Shown piece by piece: positions 1 to 7,003 of a stretch of 18,440 nt of DNA; within the stretch, counting starts at the first letter, position 1; the number at the start of each line of letters is the position of its first letter. Below the pieces are notes generated by a model, which had not been told where the DNA came from, searched no databases, and saw only the letters and a program-made list of their open reading frames with translations. The stretch is from Holophagaceae bacterium UBA1801. Its GTDB lineage: Bacteria > Acidobacteriota > Holophagae > Holophagales > Holophagaceae. The stretch spans positions 1 through 18,440 of the forward strand of contig DCFP01000095.1 in the NCBI GenBank assembly GCA_002319925.1, given 5' to 3'. The position numbers were made by a program, and so were the translations under genes.

Positions 1-489
1 ATCTGGCGCGGCCCCATGCTCAACAAGGCCCTGACCCAGTTCCTGGGCGATGTGCTGTGGGGACACCTGGATCTCCTGCTCATCGACCTGCCTCCAGGCA
101 CAGGCGATGTTCAGATTTCCCTCATCCAGAACACCAAGGTGGATGGCGCCATCATCGTGAGCACGCCGCAGGATGTAGCCTTCCTGGATGCGAAGAAAGC
201 CATCGGCTTCTTCGAGACCGCCAAGATCCCCGTGGTGGGCGTCATCGAGAACATGTCGAGCTTCATCTGCCCCAGTTGTGGCGCGGAAACCCAGATCTTC
301 GGCCATGGCGGTGTTCGCACGGCCACCACGCGCATGGGCCTGCCCTTCCTGGGCGAGATCCCCATCGACCTGCAGATCCGCACCGGGAGCGATGCGGGTG
401 AACCCATCGTCATAGCCCATCCGGAAAACCCCCAGACTCGGGTCTTTTCCGCTATGGCAGACAACCTCAAATCCGTTCTCGGGCTTTGA
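1..489 (+). CDS. Mrp/NBP35-type Fe-S cluster carrier ATPase, C-terminal part (5' end outside window)
   Basis: The frame is open from base 1 (I-W-R-G-P-M-L-N-K-A-L), a stretch that lies mid-protein in the Mrp/ApbC/NBP35 family, so the ATG at 16 is internal and the gene starts upstream. Visible: the Walker-B-like LIDLPPGTGD, the STPQDVAFLDAKKAI segment, and the ENMSSFICPSCG motif whose CPSC cysteines (bases 268-279) are the family's bridging Fe-S ligands. These proteins are cytosolic dimeric P-loop ATPases (Mrp family) that hold and hand over [4Fe-4S] clusters to apoproteins. The visible 162 residues are about half of the usual 350-370; the Walker A loop and any N-terminal MIP18-like domain are off the window. 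It is convergent with the next gene. Family assignment is firm; the exact client is unknown. Confidence 0.93.
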   Translation: MWRGPMLNKALTQFLGDVLWGHLDLLLIDLPPGTGDVQISLIQNTKVDGAIIVSTPQDVAFLDAKKAIGFFETAKIPVVGVIENMSSFICPSCGAETQIFGHGGVRTATTRMGLPFLGEIPIDLQIRTGSDAGEPIVIAHPENPQTRVFSAMADNLKSVLGL

Positions 490-526
490 TCCTGTGTGCT
501 TAGAATCGCGATTTAGAAAATCGAAA

Positions 527-585
527 CGCCAAGTCGCCAAGGACGCCAAGAATCTGCTTTGTTCTTCTTTCTTGGCGTCTTGGCG
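527..585. repeat. CGCCAAG-repeat inverted repeat between convergent genes
   Basis: Three copies of CGCCAAG (527-533, 535-541, 544-550) face two copies of CTTGGCG (571-577, 579-585). The arms 535-552 and 569-585 pair nearly perfectly (11 uninterrupted bp, then one bulged G), with a 16-nt loop. It sits between the convergent Mrp and MBL-fold genes, so it could act as a bidirectional terminator, although no clean T-run follows on either strand. The internally repeated arms look more like a palindromic repeat element or the remnant of one than like an ordinary terminator. The pairing is seen; the function is inferred. Confidence 0.6.
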
Positions 586-616
586 GTGATTCTATTCTTT
601 CGAATGAAAAACCGGA

Positions 617-2002
617 TTAGATCTCGAAGCTCTGGTGAAGCTCGGGGATTCTGGTCTTCAAACCCTTCTTGCTCAGTTCTTCCTGAAATGCGAGAGAAGA
701 TTTCGGTTCGCCGTGCACCAGGAAGGTGAGCGCGTTCGGTCCGGAACTCAGGTGCCACTTCAGCAGCGTGGCGCTGTCCCCGTGGCCTGAGAAGCCGTTG
801 ATCGTGTGGATCTTGGCCCGGACGGGCACATCCTGGCCGAAGAGCTTCAGGGTCTTCGCGCCATCAATCAGGGACCGCGCGGGGGTGCCGTTGGCGGCGT
901 AACCCACGAAGACCACCGCACACTCGGGCCGCGGCAGCAGTTGTTCCAGGTGATGCATCACCCGGCCTCCGGTGCACATGCCGGAACCCGCCAGGATCAC
1001 CGCGCCCCGGCGCACATCGTTGATGGCCTTGGATTCCAGGCGATCACGGGTGAAGGTGAGTCCCGGGAACATGAAGGGATCCCGTTCTTTCAGGACGTTC
1101 AGGGCGTGCTGGTCGAAACACTCCGTGTGCTTGCGGAATACTTCGGTCGCATTGGTGGCCATGGGCGAATCCAGGAAGACGCGCAACCCAGCCGGCAGGC
1201 GCTTGTGCTCCAGCCCTTCGCGGATGCCGTAGATCACCTCCTGGGCTCGCTCCAGGGCGAAGGCGGGGACGATGACATTCCCGCCGCCGTCTACGGTGTC
1301 GCTGACCACCTGGAAGAATTCCGCGGCGGTTTCCATGACGCCGCGATGGGTGCGGCCTCCGTACGTCGTCTCGATGATTACGAAATCAGCGGCAGGGCAG
1401 GGTTTGGGATCGCGGACGATGGGATGGTGCGGACTGCCGAGATCGCCGGAAAAGACCACGCGGCGGTCACTGCACTCCAGGAGAATGCTCGCGGAGCCCA
1501 GGATGTGGCCCGCATCCTGGAAGGTGGCGCGGACACCATCCGCCAACTGGATGGGCTGATCGTAGGGGGCTTCAACGGTGAAGCGCTTCAGCGCCTCCTC
1601 GACGTCCAAGCTGTCGTAGAGCGGCTCTTCGGGGAGGTGCTTGTAGCGGTTGCCCTTCCCCTGATGGCGCTTGGCGCGCTCCGAATCTTCCTCCTGGAGC
1701 CTGGCCGTATCCATGAGCACCAGCTCCGCCAGCTCCCTGGTGGCCGAAGTGCAGACGACCTTCCCCCGGAAACCGCGCTTCACCAATAGCGGAATGCGGC
1801 CGCAGTGGTCCAGATGGGCGTGGGTGAGGAGCAGGAAATCGACGGAGGCTGGATCGAATCCGAACTCGTGGATGTTCTCCTCCCGCATCTCGCGGCTGCC
1901 CTGGAACAGGCCGCAGTCCACGAGGACGCGGACACTCCCGGTCTCGAGCAGATGGCAGGAACCCGTCACGCCTCCGGCAGCTCCGTGGAAGGAAATACGC
2001 AT
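617..2002 (-). CDS. MBL-fold beta-CASP RNA nuclease-like metallo-hydrolase
   Basis: A 461-aa member of the metallo-beta-lactamase beta-CASP group (CPSF73/TTHA0252-like), which cleaves RNA with two zinc ions in the cytoplasm. Seen: motif 2 HAHLDH (61-66), motif 3 His166 (DAGHILGS), motif 4 Asp187 (FSGDLG), and beta-CASP motifs A (ETTYGGRTH, Glu211), B (FSGHGD, His407) and C (LVHGEP, His430). All metal and catalytic positions are present, so it should be active. There is no N-terminal KH domain as in archaeal aCPSF1. The start is fixed by AAGGAG five bases before the ATG. It begins 12 bp after the glycosyltransferase stop, so the two are probably co-transcribed. Endo- versus exonuclease activity cannot be told from sequence. 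Confidence 0.93.
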   Translation of the reverse strand: MRISFHGAAGGVTGSCHLLETGSVRVLVDCGLFQGSREMREENIHEFGFDPASVDFLLLTHAHLDHCGRIPLLVKRGFRGKVVCTSATRELAELVLMDTARLQEEDSERAKRHQGKGNRYKHLPEEPLYDSLDVEEALKRFTVEAPYDQPIQLADGVRATFQDAGHILGSASILLECSDRRVVFSGDLGSPHHPIVRDPKPCPAADFVIIETTYGGRTHRGVMETAAEFFQVVSDTVDGGGNVIVPAFALERAQEVIYGIREGLEHKRLPAGLRVFLDSPMATNATEVFRKHTECFDQHALNVLKERDPFMFPGLTFTRDRLESKAINDVRRGAVILAGSGMCTGGRVMHHLEQLLPRPECAVVFVGYAANGTPARSLIDGAKTLKLFGQDVPVRAKIHTINGFSGHGDSATLLKWHLSSGPNALTFLVHGEPKSSLAFQEELSKKGLKTRIPELHQSFEI

Positions 2003-2014
2003 GGGAACTCCTTG

Positions 2015-2965
2015 TTAAAGGACTTTGTGGATCTTCTTCACCACGTAGCGGGGCCGGTCCCGGACTTCCTGGTAGATGCGGCCGATGTATTCGCCCAGAA
2101 GGCCGAAGGCCAGGAACTGAGCGCCCACGAAGATGAACAGGATGGCGAAGAGGGTGAACACGCCCTGCACCGTGCCTTCCGGGTGCAGGATCCGGTAGAT
2201 CATCAGGTAGATGCCGAAGCCGATGCCGAGGAAGGAGACCACCACACCCAGCACACTGAGCATCTGCAGGGGCAATAGCGAGAAACTGGTGAGCAGGTCG
2301 AACTGGAGGTTGATCAGCTTCCAGAGCCCGTACTTGGATGTCCCGGCGGCGCGCTCCGCGTGGCCCACGGGGACCTCGGTGATGCGCTTGGCGAAGCTGT
2401 TGGCGAGGGCAGGGATGAAACTCGATCGCTCCTTGCAGAGCAGCATCGCCTCGACGATCTCGCGGCGGTAGGCCCGCAGCATGCAGCCGTAGTCGTGGAG
2501 CTTCACGCCGGTGGTCTTGCGGGTGACCGCATTGACGATCTTCGAAGGCAGCGTGCGGAACAGGCTGTCGTTCTGATTCCGCCCCTGGCGCCAGCCGCCC
2601 ACCACATCGAAACCTTCGTCGATCTTTGCCACCAGCTTCGGAATCTCTTCCGGCGGATTCTGCAGATCGGCGTCCATGGTTACGATCACCTGGCCGGAAA
2701 CCAGCGCGAAGGCTCCGAAAATGGCGCTGTGCTGGCCGTAGTTCCGGTTGAACTCCACCACTGAAACCCGGGGCTCCGTTTCGGCGATCTCGGTCAGCAT
2801 CTCCAGGCTGCGGTCGCGGCTGCCATCATCCGTGAAGATCACTTCCCAGTCCCGCCCGGGCTCGCTGAAGTGCTCGCGCAGCACCGTGGACACGCGCTTC
2901 CACAATGTCGTGATGTTCGCTTCTTCGTTGAAGATCGGGATGACGACGCTGAGATAGGGGCTCAT
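2015..2965 (-). CDS. ArnC-like family 2 glycosyltransferase (polyprenyl-phosphate sugar transferase)
   Basis: A 316-aa inner-membrane GT2 enzyme. The GT-A core covers about residues 5-225: VVIPIFNEE at the start, TDDGSRD (45-51), RNYGQHSAI (74-82), metal-binding D98-A-D100 in MDADLQNPPEEIP, and DYGCMLRAYRR (158-168). Two C-terminal membrane segments (about 229-257 and 267-292) are followed by GEYIGRIYQEVRDRPRY. This arrangement and several motifs match E. coli ArnC, which moves formyl-aminoarabinose onto undecaprenyl phosphate, and related DPM1-like transferases. No other arn genes are visible, so the sugar is unknown. The open frame extends 66 codons upstream, but that part is antisense to the CAP gene and unlike the family; the ATG at 2965, giving MSPYLSVVIP, is chosen. 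Its ribosome binding site is poor (see promoter entry). Confidence 0.9.
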   Translation of the reverse strand: MSPYLSVVIPIFNEEANITTLWKRVSTVLREHFSEPGRDWEVIFTDDGSRDRSLEMLTEIAETEPRVSVVEFNRNYGQHSAIFGAFALVSGQVIVTMDADLQNPPEEIPKLVAKIDEGFDVVGGWRQGRNQNDSLFRTLPSKIVNAVTRKTTGVKLHDYGCMLRAYRREIVEAMLLCKERSSFIPALANSFAKRITEVPVGHAERAAGTSKYGLWKLINLQFDLLTSFSLLPLQMLSVLGVVVSFLGIGFGIYLMIYRILHPEGTVQGVFTLFAILFIFVGAQFLAFGLLGEYIGRIYQEVRDRPRYVVKKIHKVL

Positions 2966-3025
2966 GGATTCATTGTACCTGCCCTGGCCCGCGGGTATAC
3001 TCTTCCGCGCATCGCGGGAGTTTCC
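2966..3025. promoter_or_regulatory. Overlapping divergent promoters, GT2 (-) and CAP (+)
   Basis: The 60-bp gap holds, for the plus strand, TTGTAC (2973-2978), a 17-bp spacer and TATACT (2996-3001), a sigma70-like pair with a strong -10 and a moderate -35. On the minus strand TACAAT (2977-2972) ends six bases before the GT2 ATG, so a transcript from it would begin at or next to the start codon. The minus -10 overlaps the plus -35, so the two promoters should compete. Motifs are seen; activity is inferred. Confidence 0.45.
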
Positions 3026-3667
3026 ATGTTCCATGCTCTGGTGGTCGGCTTCCTGATGGTTTCGTCCATGCTCGCCCAGGGCTTGGCCAACGTCCCTGCT
3101 CCACGCCCGTCCACGGAGGAAGAGAAGCTCGTTGTGGAGGAGATGAGCAAGGTCCGCCTGCACCCCAAGGACTACGCCAAGTGGCTCCGAACCCAGCTCC
3201 GCTACTACGATGGCACCCTCTGGAAACTCCCCGGCAAGGTGCCGGTGCAGACCCAGGAGGGTTCAGCCGCCATGACGGAGCTGATCTCGTTTCTGGATCG
3301 CTCCCCTTCCGTGGGCCCGCTGCGATGGAGGGAAGGACTTGCGCGGGCGGCCCAGGACTTCGTCCGGGAACAAGGCCCCACCGGGCAAACGGGGCACGTG
3401 GGGCCGAGCGGCTCCAATCTCCAGGGACGCATCCTGCGCCACGGCGTCCATCTCTCGAGGATGGGCGAAGTGATCAACTACGGCGTGGAATCGCCCTTAT
3501 GGACTGTCATGCAATTGCTCATCGACGACGGCGTGCCCAGCCGTGGCCATCGGAAGGTCATCTTCGATGCCGATTTCCACGTGGCCGGAGCAGCCACGGG
3601 CCCTCACGCGGAGTATGGCTCCATGACCGTGGTGGATCTGGCCGATGCCTTCCAGGACAATCCGTGA
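3026..3667 (+). CDS. Secreted CAP-domain (SCP/PR-1-like) protein
   Basis: A 213-aa protein with a hydrophobic N-terminus (about 4-19, cleavage probably just after the LAQ-GLA region), then a Pro/Glu-rich linker and a CAP domain (about 30-207). The CAP cavity residues can be placed: His124 (GQTGHVG), Glu148 (GEVINYG) and His175 in SRGHRKVIFDADFHVAGAA, the last being the family's GHR.NI...F...G block. CAP proteins act outside the cytoplasm; bacterial roles are mostly unknown, so no reaction is assigned. The start at 3026 has GGGAG (3016-3020) five bases upstream and gives a signal peptide; the frame is open further upstream but there it overlaps the divergent promoter and the GT2 gene. Convergent with the MglA hybrid gene. 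Confidence 0.85.
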   Translation: MFHALVVGFLMVSSMLAQGLANVPAPRPSTEEEKLVVEEMSKVRLHPKDYAKWLRTQLRYYDGTLWKLPGKVPVQTQEGSAAMTELISFLDRSPSVGPLRWREGLARAAQDFVREQGPTGQTGHVGPSGSNLQGRILRHGVHLSRMGEVINYGVESPLWTVMQLLIDDGVPSRGHRKVIFDADFHVAGAATGPHAEYGSMTVVDLADAFQDNP

Positions 3668-3696
3668 GAGTCCGTTAGGAGCTGTTACGAAATAGC

Positions 3697-3769
3697 CTGT
3701 ACTTTTCCGGTTCGCTCGGTACAGTCCTTATGCCGCGGGCGGCTCCAGGGGGTTCAGATATTTCTGAAC
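3697..3769. terminator. Two hairpins between convergent genes
   Basis: The 108-bp gap between the CAP stop and the MglA-hybrid stop holds two inverted repeats. CTGTA/TACAG (3697-3701, 3720-3724) has inner CCG/CGG pairing. GTTCAGA-TATT-TCTGAAC (3752-3769) is a perfect 7-bp stem with a tetraloop, just past the minus-strand stop. Neither is followed by a clear T-run. They are reasonable weak terminators for the two converging transcripts. Confidence 0.35.
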
Positions 3770-3775
3770 AGCGAC

Positions 3776-6151
3776 TTACCCGGCCTGTCCCGTGGAGGCT
3801 ATGAGTTCTCCCAGGGCCTGCTTGAGTTTCTTCAGATCGAAGGGTTTGCCCAGATTGGGCAGCTGGGAACGGTCCAGGAATTCCCGGGTCTCGGGATCGA
3901 AAGTATCGCCAGTGGTGTAAAGGATCCGCTTCGCCATGCCCGGCAGATGGGCCTGGATCCAGGCATAGAGCTGGATACCGGAAAGCCCCGGCATGCGGAT
4001 ATCCGAGATGATGAAGTCGTAGTTGTCCACCTGGAGTTTCTGGATGGCTTCCGCGGCGAGACTGCACGGGGTCACGTTGCAGCCCCAGGCCGACATGGCG
4101 TCCACCAGGCACTCCAGCAGGAAACTCTCGTCATCCACGACCAGCACCTTCTTCCCTTCCAGCACAGGGGGATTGCCCGAGGCCGTCGCGCCATCGATCA
4201 TTGGAAACTCCAGCAAGAATGCATTCCCAACTCCTTCCTGACTTCTCACGGAAATCTTGCCACCATGGGCGTTCACCACGGAGGCCGCCACGCAGAGCCC
4301 CAGGGTTCCCGCGTCGGAGACGTTCGCCAGCTCGAACACCCTTCCCTTTTCCGGCTCAGGGATCGCCATGCCCGTATCCTGGCTCACGATCTGGACGGCG
4401 CTGCCGGTGGTGCGGGTGCCGACCCGCACGCGCTTGACGGGTGAATGGCTCGCGGCATAGACACTGCTGCGGAAGAGATTCACGAGACCTTCCCGCACCT
4501 GATCGGTGTCGAGACCAATCTCCGGCAGGTTGGGATCGTAGGTGAAATCCATGGCCACGCCCGAAGCCGCGGCCTCGCCTTCCACGCGCTTGGCGGCCTC
4601 CTGGACGAGCTTGTTCAGCTGGGCCTTCTCGAAAACGGGCGATGAGGGAGTAACGACCATCAGCAGGGGCCGGAGCAGGTTCTGGGCCGAATCCACCGCC
4701 TGAAGCAGCTTCCCGATGCGGATGGCCTGATGGGGATCCGTGGCCTCTTCCAGGAGCATGCCTTTCTGGAGCAGGAGGGGACTCAGGCGGTTGGCCAATT
4801 CGTTGAACAACGGCGGCATGATGCGGGAGAGGGAGGCTCCGGATTCCAGGTGCTCCACCTTGCGTTCCAGCTCGCGCTGACTGCCAATGTCCCGCGTCAG
4901 GGCCGAAAAGGCCAGCACGCGCTCATCGCCGCCGCGGATGGGCGCATAGGTGACGGTGACGGGAAATTCGGTCTTGTCCTTGCGGAGCCTCGAGGTCGGG
5001 ACATCGCGGACGATCTGGCCCTTGCTCACCTGGGCGATGACCTGCTCCAGCTCACCCGACCGGTGGGGCGGCATGAGCTGCTGCACGGAGTGGCCCACGA
5101 TCTCGCTGCGGGCGTAGCCGAAGATCTGCTCCGCAGCCGTGTTCCAGGTGAGGATCCGGCCATCGTGGCTGAAGGAGATGATGGCTTCGCCCACGCTCTG
5201 GATGAGGCCTTCCAGGTAGCGGCGGGTCTTCAGGTTGTCCTGGTTGGCCCGCTCCAGCTGAGCGTAGAGCTGGTTCACTTCCTCATTCTTCTTCTCGAGG
5301 GTGTCCTTGACCTGTTTCAGTTCCGAATAGAGACGCGCCGTCTCCATGTTGGATTTCAGAGCATCTTCCAGCAGGTCCTGGGCGTCCGCCACCTTGCCGG
5401 GCGTCAGGTTCGCCACGCTCACGTTGCTGTGGCGTAGCACCGTGGCCTCCGCCTGGGGATCGGTGGCCGGTTCCTCCGCCGGGGCGATCTCCCGCATGCT
5501 GGAGCGGATGTTGGTCTCGATGAGATTGAGCATCTCGTCGAAGTCCTTGATCTTCTTGTCCAGGTGGTACTTCCGGAAGGTCGTGCCCACGGTGTCCTTG
5601 GTGATGGACAGGAAGGTGTCGAGCACACCGATGCCCTTGGGGGCGATGGATTCGAAGAAGGGCACGGACCGGAAATTCAGGCGCCGGTTCATGACGCCCA
5701 CGGGCATGGCGTCGCCCAGATCCCGCTTGTTGTACTGGATGACGAAAGGGATCTGCTTGATGTTCAGGCGGTTCGCATTGAGATTGTGGTAGAGGTTCGA
5801 GAGCGAATCCACGTTCTCCTGCATTTTGGCTTCGCTGGAATCGGCAACGAACACGACGCCGTCAGCTCCACCCAGCACGACCCGGCGGCTGGCGTCGTAC
5901 TGCACCTGGCCAGGCACCGTGTAGATCTGGAGGTGGATGGCGTTGCCGTAGATGTAGCCCAGGTTGATGGGCAGCAGGTCGAAGAAGAGGGTCCGGTCTT
6001 CCTGCGTATTGACGGAAAACAGCTCTCCCCGGCTGCCTTCGTGGCACATGGCGTGAAGGGCTTGCAGGTTGGTCGTTTTTCCGGAAAGACCGGGTCCGTA
6101 GTACACGAGCTTCAGCAGAATCTCATTGGCGCGTGTGTTGAACTGAACCAT
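3776..6151 (-). CDS. MglA-like GTPase / PAS / degenerate histidine kinase / receiver hybrid
   Basis: A 791-aa multidomain cytosolic signalling protein. Residues 1-195: MglA-type small GTPase with P-loop GPGLSGKT (19-26), family-typical TVPGQVQYDASRR (78-90), FVADS and base-recognition NKRD (141-144). Residues 196-250: acidic linker; 255-315: coiled coil; 316-425: PAS (AIISFSHDGRILTWNTAAEQIFGY). Residues 430-650: kinase-like core. The H-box reads NELANRL (450-456), so Asn450 replaces the phospho-accepting His of HELNNPL; the N-box is reduced to NLFRSS (558-563), G1 reads DTGMAIP (592-598) and G2 GTLGLC (615-620). Residues 667-785: receiver with DD673-674, phospho-acceptor Asp717, Thr747 and Lys769, all intact. 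MglA proteins are Ras-like polarity and motility switches. No MglB (GAP) gene lies nearby. The start matches the MglA N-terminus; its SD is weak. Each domain is clear; the output is unknown. Confidence 0.9.
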   Translation of the reverse strand: MVQFNTRANEILLKLVYYGPGLSGKTTNLQALHAMCHEGSRGELFSVNTQEDRTLFFDLLPINLGYIYGNAIHLQIYTVPGQVQYDASRRVVLGGADGVVFVADSSEAKMQENVDSLSNLYHNLNANRLNIKQIPFVIQYNKRDLGDAMPVGVMNRRLNFRSVPFFESIAPKGIGVLDTFLSITKDTVGTTFRKYHLDKKIKDFDEMLNLIETNIRSSMREIAPAEEPATDPQAEATVLRHSNVSVANLTPGKVADAQDLLEDALKSNMETARLYSELKQVKDTLEKKNEEVNQLYAQLERANQDNLKTRRYLEGLIQSVGEAIISFSHDGRILTWNTAAEQIFGYARSEIVGHSVQQLMPPHRSGELEQVIAQVSKGQIVRDVPTSRLRKDKTEFPVTVTYAPIRGGDERVLAFSALTRDIGSQRELERKVEHLESGASLSRIMPPLFNELANRLSPLLLQKGMLLEEATDPHQAIRIGKLLQAVDSAQNLLRPLLMVVTPSSPVFEKAQLNKLVQEAAKRVEGEAAASGVAMDFTYDPNLPEIGLDTDQVREGLVNLFRSSVYAASHSPVKRVRVGTRTTGSAVQIVSQDTGMAIPEPEKGRVFELANVSDAGTLGLCVAASVVNAHGGKISVRSQEGVGNAFLLEFPMIDGATASGNPPVLEGKKVLVVDDESFLLECLVDAMSAWGCNVTPCSLAAEAIQKLQVDNYDFIISDIRMPGLSGIQLYAWIQAHLPGMAKRILYTTGDTFDPETREFLDRSQLPNLGKPFDLKKLKQALGELIASTGQAG

Positions 6152-6305
6152 GAGTTTCCATCCATGTCGGGTAAGTAGAATAGCCTACCAGGAGTCCGAG
6201 GTCTCGGATCCGGTGGCCCATGCTAGAATCCGCTTCACCTCAAACCCTCTTGGAGCCTCCATCCTTCCAAGGGCCGTTGTTCCTGAATGCGCCTGGAGTC
6301 CCCTT
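6152..6305. promoter_or_regulatory. Divergent promoter gap, MglA hybrid (-) and uppS (+)
   Basis: 154 bp separate the two start codons. On the plus strand TGCTAGAAT (6221-6229) is an extended -10 (TGnTAGAAT) with no good -35, about 80 bp ahead of uppS. On the minus strand no convincing hexamer pair is visible. The extended -10 is the only motif I would defend. Confidence 0.35.
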
Positions 6306-6992
6306 TTGAGCGTTCCGACCCACGTAGCTATCATCATGGACGGGAATGGCCGGTGGGCCACCCAGCGGGGTTGGCCGCGGGTGCGGGGGCACAAGGAGGG
6401 GCTGAAGTCCGTGGAGGAGCTGCTGGAAACGGCCCCGGACCTCGGGATCAAGCACTTCACTCTGTTCGCCTTCTCCACCGAGAACTGGAAGCGGCCCAAG
6501 GCCGAGGTTTCAGCCTTGATGACCCTCTTCCGGTTCTATCTGCGCAACTTCCTGTCCCAACTCAAGGCCAAGCGCGTCCGGTTTCATCATCTGGGATCAC
6601 TCGATGGCTTCTCCGCAAGCATCCGGAAGGACATCAAGGCCCTGGAAGCCGCCACGGCGGACCACGAAGGCATGGTCTTCCATCTGGCCGCCAATTACGG
6701 CTCCCGCCTCGAGCTGGTCCAGGCCACCCGCCGGTGCCTCGCGGACGGGCTGAAGATGGACGAGATCAACGAAGAAGCAATCTCAACGCGACTCTGGACA
6801 GCGGGCGTGCCGGACGTGGATCTGCTCATCCGGACCTCGGGCGAGATGCGGATCTCCAATTTCCTGCTGTGGCAGTCGGCCTATGCGGAGTTCTACATCA
6901 CCGACTGCCTCTGGCCCGATTTCCGGACTCCCCAATTGAAGCAAGCCCTGGATGAATACAGCCGGCGCGAGCGCCGTTTCGGCGGACTGTGA
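6306..6992 (+). CDS. uppS: Undecaprenyl diphosphate synthase (isoprenyl transferase)
   Basis: Cis-prenyltransferase that adds isopentenyl units to farnesyl diphosphate to make C55 undecaprenyl diphosphate, precursor of the lipid carrier for peptidoglycan and O-antigen. Seen: IIMDGNGRWA with catalytic Asp12, RxxGH (26-29), FSTENWKRP (56-64), AANYGSR (128-134), and RTSGEMRISNFLLWQ (176-190), where the synthase-specific Arg and Ser residues sit. The open frame reaches back to 6150, but that part overlaps the divergent gene's start. The best start is TTG at 6306: TGGAG (6294-6298) is seven bases upstream and the protein then begins LSVPTHVAIIMDG, like short family members, at 228 aa. First gene of the envelope-lipid operon; its stop is 11 bp from the cdsA ATG. 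Confidence 0.95.
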   Translation: MSVPTHVAIIMDGNGRWATQRGWPRVRGHKEGLKSVEELLETAPDLGIKHFTLFAFSTENWKRPKAEVSALMTLFRFYLRNFLSQLKAKRVRFHHLGSLDGFSASIRKDIKALEAATADHEGMVFHLAANYGSRLELVQATRRCLADGLKMDEINEEAISTRLWTAGVPDVDLLIRTSGEMRISNFLLWQSAYAEFYITDCLWPDFRTPQLKQALDEYSRRERRFGGL

Positions 6993-7003
6993 CGAGGAAA
7001 CCC

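Noticed and set aside
806..1789. 327-codon plus-strand frame inside the MBL-fold gene
   Set aside because: Antisense to an intact gene carrying all seven metal and beta-CASP motifs; no SD and no recognisable domain.
2966..3163. 66-codon N-terminal extension of the glycosyltransferase
   Set aside because: Lies antisense to the CAP gene, contains no hydrophobic or GT2-like sequence, and the family starts at the chosen Met.
4779..5970. Frameshift or gene fusion by error in the MglA hybrid
   Set aside because: The linker and coiled coil are continuous, in frame and of sensible composition, and each domain is in good register, so a natural multidomain protein is more likely.
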